A DNA stretch of 64,000 nucleotides from Sphingomonas_R arantia (GTDB taxonomy: Bacteria > Pseudomonadota > Alphaproteobacteria > Sphingomonadales > Sphingomonadaceae). Shown in pieces: positions 32,599 through 41,019 of this stretch. The stretch's first letter is position 1. Every line of letters begins with the position of its first letter. The position numbers were made by a program, and so were the translations under genes. The stretch lies in the NCBI RefSeq assembly GCF_042682045.1, contig NZ_JBHUGS010000001.1, positions 868,001 to 932,000 of the forward strand. Reading direction: 5' to 3'. Under the pieces are notes generated by a model. It was given only the letters and a program-made list of their open reading frames with translations, made no database searches and was not told the origin of the DNA.

Positions 32599-35226
32599 AT
32601 GAAATCCTACGCCCGGCTGTCCGCCCTGCTCCTCGCCTCCGTCACGCTGATCGGGGCCGCGCCCGCGCCGTTGCCGGCGGTGGGCGTGCAGCAGCCGGGG
32701 CGGTTGCCGCCGGGGGTGACGCCGCTGCATTACGACATCTCGGTCGAACCGGATGCGCAGAAGCTGAACTTCACCGGTAGCGAGACGGTGACGATCGCGG
32801 TCGCGCGCCCGACGACGCGGATCGTGCTGAACGCCGCCGAGTTGGCGGTGGGCTATGCCAAGCTGGACGACAGCACGACGCCGTCGAAGCTGACGCTGGA
32901 CGCCGCGGCGCAGACGCTGACGCTCGATTTCGCGAAGCCCGTCGCAGCCGGCACGCACCGGCTGGCGATGAGCTTCTCCGGCAAGATCAACGAGAGCGCG
33001 GCGGGGATGTTCGCGGTCGATTACCAGGACGGCAACACGCCCAAGCGGATGGTCGTGACGCAGTTCGAGCCGGCCGACGCGCGGCGCTTCGCACCGATGT
33101 GGGACGAGCCGGGCGCGAAGGCGACGTTCAGCCTGACCGCGGTGACGCCGAAGGGGCAGTCGAGCTTCTCCAACATGCCGATCGCGAGCCAGGCCAAGCG
33201 CGCTGACGGCAAGACGGTGGTGACGTTCGCCAAGAGCCCGAAGATGTCGAGCTACCTGCTGTTCCTGGGGCAGGGGGAGATCGAGCGGAAGGCGCGGATG
33301 GTGGGGAACACCGAAATCGGCGTGATCACGCGCAAGGGCGCGCTCGCGCAGGCGGACTATGCGCTGGATGCCGCAGCGCGCATCCTGCCTTATTATAACG
33401 ACTATTTCGGCGTGCCTTACCCGCTGCCCAAGATGGACATGATCGCGGCGCCGGGGTCGAGCCAGTTCTTCTCGGCGATGGAGAATTGGGGAGCGATCCT
33501 GTATTTCGACCGGGCGGTGCTGCTCGATCCGAAGTTGTCGACCGAGACGCAGCGTCAGGACATCTTCAACGTCGTGGCGCACGAAATGGCGCACCAGTGG
33601 TTCGGCGACCTCGTCACGATGGGGTGGTGGGACGATTTGTGGCTGAACGAGGGGTTCGCGTCGTGGATGGCGGCGAAGGTCACCGGCGACCTGAACCCCG
33701 ACTGGAACGTGCCGGCGCAGGACGTGGCGGGCGCGCGGCAGGCGGCGTTCGGCGTCGACGCGCGCGCATCGACGCACCCGATCGTGCAGAAGATCGGGAC
33801 GGTGGACGAGGTGTCGCAGGCATTCGACACCATCACCTACCAGAAGGGTCAGGCGGTGATCCGCATGCTGGAGGGTGCGGTGGGGCCGGACCCGTTCCGC
33901 AACGGCGTGCGCGCGTACATGGCGAAGCACCAGTACGGCAACACCGTGACGGACGACCTGTGGCAGGCCGTGTCGGCGTCGGCCGGGCGGCCGGTGAAGC
34001 CGTTCATGGACAGTTTCACGCTGCAGGGCGGCGTACCGCTGATCACCGGGACGGAGCCGGTGTGCAGTGGTGGGCGGACGCGGATCGGCCTGTCGCAGGG
34101 GCGGTTCGGGCTGGATGCTGGATCGAAGGTGGCGCAGCGCTGGATCGTGCCGGTCGAGATGACCGCGGGTGCGGCGTCCACGACCACGACGGTGAGCGGC
34201 GCGGCGCGGCAGAGCGCGACGGCGGCGGGCTGCGGTCCGCTGGTCATCAATCCGCGCCAGCAGGGTTATTACCGCACGCTGACCGCGCCGAAGCATTTCG
34301 AGACGTTGTCGCGCGGGTTCGGGCAGCTGGCGCTGACCGACCAGCTGGGGCTGATGGGCGATAGCGTCGCGCTGGCCAACGGCGGTTATGCGCCGCTGAG
34401 CCGCTACCTGACGCTGCTCGACCGTATTCCGCAGGCGTCCTCGCCGATCGTGTGGGACCTCGCGGCGTCGCAGCTGGGGGCGCTCGACGGGTTGCTCGAC
34501 GGCGATCCCGCGCAGGCGGCGTTTCGGACGCGGGCGCGCGGGTTGCTGGCGCCGCAGTTCCGGCGAGTCGGGTTCGTCGCGCGGACGGGTGAGACGCCGT
34601 CCGACAGCATCCTGCGCGAGACGCTGATCCAGGTGTTGGGCGGGATGGGCGATCCGGAGGTCGTGGCGGGCGCACGCAAGCTGGTCGCCGGCGGGCTGGA
34701 CGATATTCCGGGCGCAGTGCGCGAGCCGGTGACGACGGTGTATCTGTCTAATGCGACGCCGGAACAGTGGGAGGCGATGCGCAAGCTGGCCGCGTCGTCG
34801 AAGGATGCGGGCGTGCGGCGGAGCCTCTATTCGCGGCTCGGCAATGTCGCCGACCCCGCGCTGGCGCAGCGCGCGCTGGACCTGGCGTTGACCAACGAGG
34901 CGACGGTGCCGGACCGTGCGAACCTGATCCGCGGGGCGGCCTATGCCCATCCGGGAATGACGTTCGACTGGGCGGCGGCGCACAAGGATCAGGTGAACGC
35001 GCTGGTCGAGGCGAGCTCGCGGCCGCGCTACATCGTCGGGCTGGCCGGGCAGGCGTCCGACCCGGCGGTGGCGACGCGGGTCGCGACCTATGCGCAGGCC
35101 AATCTGCCGCCGGCATCGCGGCAGGGGGCCGAGACGTCTGTGTCGCAGATCCGCTACCGCGCCGGGTTGAAGGCTGCGCAGCGTGCGCCGCTGGCGGCGT
35201 GGTCGCAGTCCGCGCCGGCGCGCTGA
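32599..35226 (+). CDS. M1 family metallo-aminopeptidase, exported
   Basis: An 875-residue zinc aminopeptidase. The signal peptide is SYARLSALLLASVTLIGAAPA, so it acts in the periplasm or beyond. The catalytic domain has the exopeptidase motif SAMENWGA, the zinc site HEMAHQW (H328, E329, H332) and LWLNEGFASW (third ligand E351). A C-terminal ERAP1-like helical domain fills residues about 540-870. It removes N-terminal residues from peptides for nutrition. The next gene (patatin) starts 2 bases after its stop, so the two are likely co-transcribed. Confidence 0.95.
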   Translation: MKSYARLSALLLASVTLIGAAPAPLPAVGVQQPGRLPPGVTPLHYDISVEPDAQKLNFTGSETVTIAVARPTTRIVLNAAELAVGYAKLDDSTTPSKLTLDAAAQTLTLDFAKPVAAGTHRLAMSFSGKINESAAGMFAVDYQDGNTPKRMVVTQFEPADARRFAPMWDEPGAKATFSLTAVTPKGQSSFSNMPIASQAKRADGKTVVTFAKSPKMSSYLLFLGQGEIERKARMVGNTEIGVITRKGALAQADYALDAAARILPYYNDYFGVPYPLPKMDMIAAPGSSQFFSAMENWGAILYFDRAVLLDPKLSTETQRQDIFNVVAHEMAHQWFGDLVTMGWWDDLWLNEGFASWMAAKVTGDLNPDWNVPAQDVAGARQAAFGVDARASTHPIVQKIGTVDEVSQAFDTITYQKGQAVIRMLEGAVGPDPFRNGVRAYMAKHQYGNTVTDDLWQAVSASAGRPVKPFMDSFTLQGGVPLITGTEPVCSGGRTRIGLSQGRFGLDAGSKVAQRWIVPVEMTAGAASTTTTVSGAARQSATAAGCGPLVINPRQQGYYRTLTAPKHFETLSRGFGQLALTDQLGLMGDSVALANGGYAPLSRYLTLLDRIPQASSPIVWDLAASQLGALDGLLDGDPAQAAFRTRARGLLAPQFRRVGFVARTGETPSDSILRETLIQVLGGMGDPEVVAGARKLVAGGLDDIPGAVREPVTTVYLSNATPEQWEAMRKLAASSKDAGVRRSLYSRLGNVADPALAQRALDLALTNEATVPDRANLIRGAAYAHPGMTFDWAAAHKDQVNALVEASSRPRYIVGLAGQASDPAVATRVATYAQANLPPASRQGAETSVSQIRYRAGLKAAQRAPLAAWSQSAPAR

Positions 35227-35228
35227 GC

Positions 35229-36395
35229 ATGGCGGATCGCGATCCGGGCGTGCGGCCCGCCGTGCGGTCTCGCGCCGGCCGGCGGGGGGACGCGGCGCTG
35301 CCCTTGCCGGACGAGGTCGCGCTCGTCCTGCAGGGTGGCGGTGCGCTCGGGTCGTACCAGGCGGGTGTTTACGAGGCGCTGGACGAAGCGGGGATCTCGG
35401 TCGATCACGTCGCGGGCATCTCGATCGGTGCGGTGAACGCGGCGATCATCGCGGGCAATCCGCCGGAGAAGCGTGTCGAGCGGCTGCGGCAGTTCTGGAC
35501 GATGCTGTCGGGGATGCTGCCGAGCTTCCCGATCTGGCAGACGACCGATGCGCGCGAGTGGCTGCACGAATGGTCGGCGGGCATGGTCGCGACGTTCGGC
35601 GTGCCGGGTTTCTTCCGCCCGCGGATGGTGCCGCCGATGCTGGCGATGCCGGGCACGCCCGACGCGCTGAGTTTCTACGACACCGCGCCGTTGGCCGAGA
35701 CGCTGAACGCGTTGATCGACTGGGACCTGCTGAACGACGGGCCGGTGCGGGTGTCGGTGGGGGCGGTCGATGTCGACAGCGGCAATTTCCGCTATTTCGA
35801 CAGCGGGATAGAGCGGCTGGACGCGCGGCACATCATGGCGTCGGGCGCGCTGCCGCCGGGCCTGCCGCCGGTCGAGATCGACGGGCGTTGTTACTGGGAC
35901 GGCGGGCTGGTGTCGAACACGCCGCTGAGCCATGTGCTCGATACGCAGTTCGCCGACATGCTGGTGTTCCAGGTCGACCTGTTCCCCGCGTCGAACGAGC
36001 ATCCGCGGACGATCATGGACGTGGCGGCGCGCGCCAAGGAGATCCAGTTCAGCAGCCGGACGCGGCAGGTGTCCGACATGATGATCCGCCTGCGCCGCGA
36101 ACGCGAACTGATCCGCGCGGTGCTGGTGAAGCTGCCCGCCGAGCTGGCGGACGATCCGGATGTCGCGGCGCTGCGCGATGCGGCGCGGGATTATGCGGCC
36201 AATGTCGTCCAGCTGATCTACCGCGCGAATGCGTGGGAGGGCGGATCACGCGATTATGAGTTTTCCGCGCGGACGATGGACGAGCATTGGGCGGCGGGCC
36301 ATGTCGCGGTGGCGGAGGTGATGACCCACTCGGGGCTGGTGGCGAAGAACATCCTCGACGGGAAGACCGCGGCGTTCGATCTGGGCAAGAAGTAG
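35229..36395 (+). CDS. Patatin-like phospholipase
   Basis: A 388-residue serine hydrolase. The oxyanion loop LQGGGALGSYQAGVYEAL (about 34-51), nucleophile elbow GISIGAVN (S65) and catalytic Asp in YWDGGLVSNTP (about D225) form the patatin dyad. A C-terminal part (about 260-380) with IQFSSRTRQVSDMMIRLRRE matches the DUF3734 extension. There is no signal peptide. Lipid acyl-hydrolase activity is expected; family members take part in lipid turnover or polyhydroxyalkanoate handling. bdhA downstream fits lipid or PHB metabolism, but loosely. It follows the aminopeptidase by 2 bp. Confidence 0.92.
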   Translation: MADRDPGVRPAVRSRAGRRGDAALPLPDEVALVLQGGGALGSYQAGVYEALDEAGISVDHVAGISIGAVNAAIIAGNPPEKRVERLRQFWTMLSGMLPSFPIWQTTDAREWLHEWSAGMVATFGVPGFFRPRMVPPMLAMPGTPDALSFYDTAPLAETLNALIDWDLLNDGPVRVSVGAVDVDSGNFRYFDSGIERLDARHIMASGALPPGLPPVEIDGRCYWDGGLVSNTPLSHVLDTQFADMLVFQVDLFPASNEHPRTIMDVAARAKEIQFSSRTRQVSDMMIRLRRERELIRAVLVKLPAELADDPDVAALRDAARDYAANVVQLIYRANAWEGGSRDYEFSARTMDEHWAAGHVAVAEVMTHSGLVAKNILDGKTAAFDLGKK

Positions 36396-36401
36396 TTCGG
36401 C

Positions 36402-36435
36402 GTTTCACCTAGGCCCCGGCCTCCGCCGGGGAACA
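36402..36435. repeat. REP-like element, single arm
   Basis: The unit from TTTCACCTAGG to CCGGGGAAC (36403-36434) matches the right arm of the inverted repeat at 58737-58803 at 28 of 32 bases. It lies between the patatin gene and bdhA and forms a small CCCCGGCC/GGCCGGGG-type hairpin. Confidence 0.75.
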
Positions 36436-36452
36436 CTATGGGAGTTGGCAGC

Positions 36453-37238
36453 ATGTTCCTTCAAGGCAAGACCGCGCTCGTCACCGGGTCCACGTCGGGC
36501 ATCGGCCTGGCTTATGCCAAGGCGCTGGCGGCGGAGGGTGCCGCGGTGATGATCAACGGGTTCGGCGAGGCCGCGGCGATCGAGACGGAGCGTGCGGGAC
36601 TGGCGGCGTTGTCGGGCGCGAAGGCGGCGTATAGCGCGGCGGACATGACGAAGCCCGATCAGATCGCGGCGATGGTGGCGGAGTGCGCCGCGACGCTGGG
36701 CGGGCCGGACATCGTGATCAACAATGCGGGCATCCAGTATGTCGCGCCGATCGACGAATTCCCGGTGGAGAAGTGGGACGCGATCCTGGCGATCAACCTG
36801 TCGTCGGCGTTCCATGTCATGCGCGCGGCGGTGCCGGGGATGAAGGCGAAGGGCTGGGGGCGGATCATCAACACCGCGTCGGCGCACTCGCTGGTCGCGA
36901 GCCCCAACAAGGCGGCGTATGTGGCGGCCAAGCACGGGCTGAACGGGCTGACCAAGACGGTGGCATTGGAGGTGGCGGAGCACGGCATCACCGCGAACTG
37001 CATCAGCCCCGGCTATGTTTGGACCCCGCTGGTCGAGAACCAGATTCCGGACACGATGAAGGCGCGCGGGATGACGCGGGAACAGGTGATGGAGGACGTG
37101 CTGCTGGCCGCGCAACCGACGAAGGAGTTCGTGACCGCGGAGCAGGTCGCGGCGCTGGCGCTGTTCCTGTGCGGCGATGCGGCCAAGGCGATCACGGGGG
37201 CGAACCTGTCGATGGACGGAGGCTGGACCGCGGCCTGA
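36453..37238 (+). CDS. bdhA: D-3-hydroxybutyrate dehydrogenase
   Basis: A 261-residue short-chain dehydrogenase that interconverts 3-hydroxybutyrate and acetoacetate with NAD. Motifs are TGSTSGIGLAYAKAL (cofactor), NNAGIQYVAPI, INTASAHSLVASPNKAAYVAAKHG (Ser and Tyr-X3-Lys) and NCISPGYVWTPLVENQIPD. The QYVAPIDEFP and VWTPLVE stretches are typical of BDH rather than of acetoacetyl-CoA reductase. I chose the ATG at 36453 because GGGAG lies 9 bases upstream; the ATG at 36438 is poor. It probably serves polyhydroxybutyrate or ketone-body use. Confidence 0.92.
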   Translation: MFLQGKTALVTGSTSGIGLAYAKALAAEGAAVMINGFGEAAAIETERAGLAALSGAKAAYSAADMTKPDQIAAMVAECAATLGGPDIVINNAGIQYVAPIDEFPVEKWDAILAINLSSAFHVMRAAVPGMKAKGWGRIINTASAHSLVASPNKAAYVAAKHGLNGLTKTVALEVAEHGITANCISPGYVWTPLVENQIPDTMKARGMTREQVMEDVLLAAQPTKEFVTAEQVAALALFLCGDAAKAITGANLSMDGGWTAA

Positions 37239-37292
37239 CGCGATCGGTTGCGCAAGCGTCGGTTAAGGTTATGTTCGGGGCAGGGAGTTTCC

Positions 37293-37970
37293 ATGCGTCC
37301 GACTGTCGTCCTGCCGATCCTGTCCTTGCTGGTGGCCGGCTGCGCCACCGGGACCGCGCCCGTCGGCGGTGTGTTGCCCGCGGTGGGCGGCACGCGGGAC
37401 ATGGCGCGGATCGCGCCCGTCGCCCCCGTGGTGCCGGGCGGGTGGCGCGCGGTGATCAGCAGCGAGGACCGGCTGCGGCTGCATAACTGGCGCGACAGCT
37501 GGGTCGCGGCGCTGGCCCGCGCCAACCGATCGGGCGCGCGGGCGAAGATCGCGGCGGAGGGCGCGTTGCTGCAACCCGATCGCGCCGTGCCGGGGGTGGT
37601 GCCGCCGGTCGGGGCCTATCGGTGTCGCACGACGAAGCTGGGCGCCCGCGGGCCGGGGCTGCTCGACTATGTCGCCTATCCGGCGTTCAACTGCCAGATC
37701 GCGGCGGGGCCGAACGGGACGTTGCGGCTGATCAAGCTGAACGGATCGCAGCGGCCGGTGGGGATCCTGTATCCGCATAACGACCAGCGCATGGTGTTCC
37801 TGGGCACGATGATGCTGGGGGACGAGCGGCGTGCGCTGGAATATGGGCGCGATCCGGAGCGCGATATGGTGGGTGGGCTGGAACGGATCGGGCCGAACCG
37901 GTGGCGGCTGCTGCTGCCCGCACCGCGCTGGGAATCGCTGTTCGACGTGATGGAGCTGGTGCCGGCCTGA
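37293..37970 (+). CDS. DUF4893 family lipoprotein
   Basis: A 225-residue exported protein with a lipobox (LSLLVAGC, Cys about 15). The body has SEDRLRLHNWRDSWVAALA, VPPVGAYRCRTTKLG and YPHNDQRMVFLGTMMLGDE. This layout matches the sphingomonad DUF4893 family as I know it. No enzyme motif is visible. The ATG at 37293 has CAGGGAG upstream. It is followed after 21 bp by an exported M20 hydrolase and may be co-transcribed. Confidence 0.78.
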   Translation: MRPTVVLPILSLLVAGCATGTAPVGGVLPAVGGTRDMARIAPVAPVVPGGWRAVISSEDRLRLHNWRDSWVAALARANRSGARAKIAAEGALLQPDRAVPGVVPPVGAYRCRTTKLGARGPGLLDYVAYPAFNCQIAAGPNGTLRLIKLNGSQRPVGILYPHNDQRMVFLGTMMLGDERRALEYGRDPERDMVGGLERIGPNRWRLLLPAPRWESLFDVMELVPA

Positions 37971-37991
37971 TCCGTGCTGGGGGGAATGATG

Positions 37992-39311
37992 ATGACGGGA
38001 TCGGTTCGGGCGAGTGTGGCCGCGTTGCTGGCGGCGATTGCGGTACCGGCGGCGGCGGATCCGCTGGCGAGCGCGGTGCAGGGCGACATGCCACAACTGC
38101 TGACGATCTACCGCGACCTGCACGCGCATCCGGAACTGAGTTTCGAGGAGGTGCGCAGCGCCGCGATCCTGGCGGCGGAGGCGAAGCGGCTGGGCTTCTC
38201 CGTGACGACCGGGGTCGGCAAGACGGGCGTCGTGGCGGTGATGAAGAACGGGCCGGGGCCGGTCGTGCTGCTGCGTGCGGACATGGACGCGCTGCCGCTA
38301 GTCGAGCGGACCGGGCTGGCGTTTGCGAGCAAGGCGACGTCGCGGACGCGCGAGGGGGCGACGACGGGGGTGATGCATGCGTGTGGCCACGACACGCACA
38401 TGACGGCGTGGATCGGGACGGCGCGGCGAATGGCGGCGATGAAGGATCGCTGGTCCGGCACGCTGGTGATGGTCGCGCAACCGGCGGAGGAGATCGGGTC
38501 CGGCGCGAAGGCGATGCTGGACGACGGGCTGTATACGCGCTTCCCGAAGCCGGCGTTCGCGGTGGCGTTCCACGACAGTGCCGCGTTACCGGCGGGCACG
38601 ATCGGCTATGCCGACGGATACACGATGGCCAACGTCGATTCGGTCGACCTGCTGGTGAAGGGGGTGGGCGGGCACGGCGCCTATCCGCAGCTGGCGAAGG
38701 ATCCGATCGTGCTGGCGGCGCGGATCGTGACCGCGTTGCAGACGCTGGTCGCGCGCGAGATCGATGCGCAGGATGCGGGTGTGGTGACGGTCGGCAGCTT
38801 CCTGGCCGGGACGAAGCACAACATCATCCCGGACGAGGCGCGGCTGCAGCTGACGGTGCGGAGCTATACGCCCGCGGTGCGCAAGACTTTGCTGGACGGG
38901 ATCGCGCGCATCGCGAAGGGCGAAGCGATCGCGGCGGGGATGCCGGACGACCGGATGCCGGTGATGGTGGTGAAGGACGAGTTCACGCCCGCGACGCTGA
39001 ACACGCAGCCGGTGACGGGTCGCCTGACGCAGGCGTTCGCCGCGCGCTTCGGCAAGGACCGCGTGACGCAGCAGCGCGCGCAGATGGGTGGCGAGGATTT
39101 CAGCCGGTTCAGCCTGGACCAGGACGGCGTGCAAAGCCTGTTGTTCTGGGTTGGTGGTGTGCCGCAGGCGAAATGGGATGCGGCGGGGGGTGACACGACG
39201 AAGCTGCCGTCGATCCACAGCCCGTTCTGGGCGCCGGATGCCGCGGTGACGATCTCGACCGCGACCGAGGCGATGGTGACGGCTGCGTTGGAGTTGATGC
39301 CTAAGGGGTGA
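37992..39311 (+). CDS. Exported M20 family amidohydrolase / peptidase
   Basis: A protein of about 439 residues with a signal peptide (SVRASVAALLAAIAVPAAAD). M20 metal site motifs are DLHAHPELSFEE, LLRADMDALPL, HACGHDTHMT and QPAEEIGSGAKAML, with the dimer lid VKGVGGHGAYP and a last ligand region MGGEDFSRF. It is related to hippurate or N-acyl amino acid hydrolases. Start choice among GTG 37974 and ATGs at 37986, 37989 and 37992 is uncertain; GGGGGG at 37979-37984 gives 37992 the best spacing. It would cleave N-acyl amino acids in the periplasm; substrate unknown. Confidence 0.9.
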   Translation: MTGSVRASVAALLAAIAVPAAADPLASAVQGDMPQLLTIYRDLHAHPELSFEEVRSAAILAAEAKRLGFSVTTGVGKTGVVAVMKNGPGPVVLLRADMDALPLVERTGLAFASKATSRTREGATTGVMHACGHDTHMTAWIGTARRMAAMKDRWSGTLVMVAQPAEEIGSGAKAMLDDGLYTRFPKPAFAVAFHDSAALPAGTIGYADGYTMANVDSVDLLVKGVGGHGAYPQLAKDPIVLAARIVTALQTLVAREIDAQDAGVVTVGSFLAGTKHNIIPDEARLQLTVRSYTPAVRKTLLDGIARIAKGEAIAAGMPDDRMPVMVVKDEFTPATLNTQPVTGRLTQAFAARFGKDRVTQQRAQMGGEDFSRFSLDQDGVQSLLFWVGGVPQAKWDAAGGDTTKLPSIHSPFWAPDAAVTISTATEAMVTAALELMPKG

Positions 39312-39861
39312 GGGGGCTGGTGCCTACTCGGTCGAGCGCAGCGTTTCAGAACCCACGACCCCGTTCGTGCTGAGTAGAGACCGAGTAGCCCCCCTGCCCG
39401 TATCGAGGTCTCGTATCGAAGCAGGGTTCTGAGGAATGTACCTGCCCTTCCGAACTCCCCGCTGATCCGTTCGGTTCGAGCCTGTCGAGAACGTTGCGCG
39501 GCGTTCTCGACAGGCTCGAACCGAACGGGTTTGGGGGTGGGGTGGCGCACGGTGAAAGCATTATGATCGAGGTCGGGGCTCGTCCTTCGATACGGGTCTT
39601 CGACTTCGCTCAGCCCCTACTCAGGATAAGCGGTTTGAGGTTGGGGCGAGGCTTAGACGCCGGGTGTAAGCCATCCACCATCTGCCCTCGCTAAACACCA
39701 TAGCTTGATTGGGGTGCCGACCGTCCGTCGTCTTCGGCGCTCGACCTGCCCCCAAGCTCATCGGGCTCGTCAGGTTTAAGCCCCTCTCCCCAGCCCTCTC
39801 CCCGGAGGGGAGAGGGGGCCCTTGTGCGCCTTGGATGAGGCTGCACTTCGTCCAAACGAGA
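39312..39861. other. Repeat-rich intergenic region
   Basis: About 550 bp with no believable gene between the convergent M20 and outer-membrane protein genes. It contains several repeat units: a 62-bp inverted repeat (39467-39528), a TCGACTTCGCTC...GGATAAGCGG unit (39600-39633) like that at 21930-21965, and a CCCTCTCCCC/GGGGAGAGGG hairpin (39794-39816) like that at 10720-10741. Short open frames here are Arg/Ser-rich shadows. Confidence 0.75.
39467..39528. repeat. 62-bp perfect inverted repeat (GTTCGAGCCTGTCGAGAAC family)
   Basis: Perfect 27-bp arms, containing GGTTCGAGCCTGTCGAGAAC and its complement, flank an 8-base loop. It is the same length as the copy at 16753-16814. The arms differ from that copy at one symmetric position (CCGTTCGG for CCGTTTGG), with both arms changed together. 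Confidence 0.85.
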
Positions 39862-39893
39862 ACGGGCGCGGTTTCCGGAGAAACCGCGCCCGT
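39862..39893 (-). terminator. Terminator of outer-membrane protein gene
   Basis: Perfect 14-bp arms ACGGGCGCGGTTTC and GAAACCGCGCCCGT with a 4-base loop, 39 bp past the stop of the minus-strand gene. On that strand it is followed by TCTCGTTTGG. Confidence 0.7.
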
Positions 39894-39932
39894 GTCTGTC
39901 AGGTACGCGGCCCTTGCGGGCCGCGGGCTTGA

Positions 39933-40496
39933 TTACAGGTGGAAAACCACACCGGCCATCGGACGGATGCTGTGGAAGTCGTAGGTCGTGGCTTCGAGGC
40001 GGAGACGCGCGCCCGAGTTGCCGGTCAGGCCGCCGAGACCGATGTCCTTCGGACCGACTTCAACGCCCATGCCGTAGGCCCAGTTGTCGTCCTTGCCCTT
40101 GTCCTTGGTGTCGACCCACTGGTAGCCGAACTTGCCGTAGATGAGGCCGGATTCACCGGCGCGGGCGCCGACGCGGCCCATCACGCCATATTCCCAATCG
40201 AGGCCCTTGAAGCCCTTGGCAACGTTGCCTTCGACGCCGACGAAGCCGGGGCCAACCGCGACGTTCGCGCCAGCGAAGCCTTCGACCAGGCCGCCATCGG
40301 GGCAACCCGACGCGCCGTTGCAGTTGGACGTCAGCGGACCACGGTTGTCGCTGTCGAAGTCATGGTAGCCGCCTTGGATACCGAAGTAAGGCTCGATCGC
40401 GAACGCCGCGGTCCCGTCGGGAGCGGTGTCCTGCGCGAAGGCAGCGGCTGGGATCATCGTGGCGCCAACGAGCGCGGCGAGGAGGAGTTTCTTCAT
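39933..40496 (-). CDS. Outer-membrane beta-barrel protein
   Basis: A 187-residue protein with a clear signal peptide (KKLLLAALVGATMIPAAAFA). The mature part has alternating aromatic and polar strands (FAIEPYFGIQGGYHDFD, YGVMGRVGARAGESGLIYGKFGYQW, RLRLEATTYDF) and ends with an aromatic strand IRPMAGVVFHL. This fits a small 8-strand OmpA/OmpW-like barrel. Two cysteines in SNCNGASGCPDGG may form a loop disulfide. AAGG lies upstream of the ATG. It ends at a strong terminator. Role unknown; possibly structural or adhesion. Confidence 0.82.
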   Translation of the reverse strand: MKKLLLAALVGATMIPAAAFAQDTAPDGTAAFAIEPYFGIQGGYHDFDSDNRGPLTSNCNGASGCPDGGLVEGFAGANVAVGPGFVGVEGNVAKGFKGLDWEYGVMGRVGARAGESGLIYGKFGYQWVDTKDKGKDDNWAYGMGVEVGPKDIGLGGLTGNSGARLRLEATTYDFHSIRPMAGVVFHL

Positions 40497-41019
40497 CGGA
40501 TAACCTTCCGTACTAAGCCAAATACATAGCCACCGGCAGAACTGTTCGTTCGGTGGCAGCCTCGTCGAAACAGACCAGTCACGCTGCGGTTGCGAACCCG
40601 AACGGAACAATTTCTGAGTGTTGCAACAAGAGCACATTCTTTCCGTGGACGCGTCGAATCGGCTCGTCCGGAAGAGGGCCAGCTAGCATCCAATTTGTAA
40701 CAAAGCGACCCACCGACATGCGACATGTTGGTCGAGTGTGGCAATCAGGCAACGACCGGGGTCGCGCCGTTGGGGTTTTGCGACCGCCACCCGGCCGAAA
40801 CGACGAGGCTGGAGGCTCGTCGAAGCGGGTTCCGCAGGCGGGATTCAGCCCCTGACACTAGGGCATCCAGGGCGGTTTTCTCACGGTCCGTGACTACGCG
40901 ACGTGCGCACGGAAAGTTGCAGTCCGTTAAGTCGCGGACGCGCCGTGCAGTGTTGCCGGCCGCGGCGAGGAAGCGTGTCGGGTTCGTCCATCGGCGTGCT
41001 TTCGGCGCAACACCGTCGA
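40497..41019. other. Intergenic region, no clear gene
   Basis: About 520 bp between the outer-membrane protein and aldo/keto reductase genes. It should hold the outer-membrane gene promoter. I see two short inverted repeats: ACCGACATG-CGA-CATGTTGGT (40712-40732) and TCACGGTCCGTGA (40881-40893). A plus-strand frame from 40725 has Cys and CDRH residues spaced like a small zinc site, but it has no ribosome-binding site and runs into the antisense of the next gene. Confidence 0.6.

Noticed and set aside
32533..34983. An 816-codon frame antisense to the M1 aminopeptidase
   Set aside because: Low-complexity Arg/His/Pro composition and no motif; the sense strand encodes GAMEN and HEMAHQW.
39312..39932. 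Possible CRISPR-like array
   Set aside because: Repeats differ from each other and are not regularly spaced; no cas genes are near.
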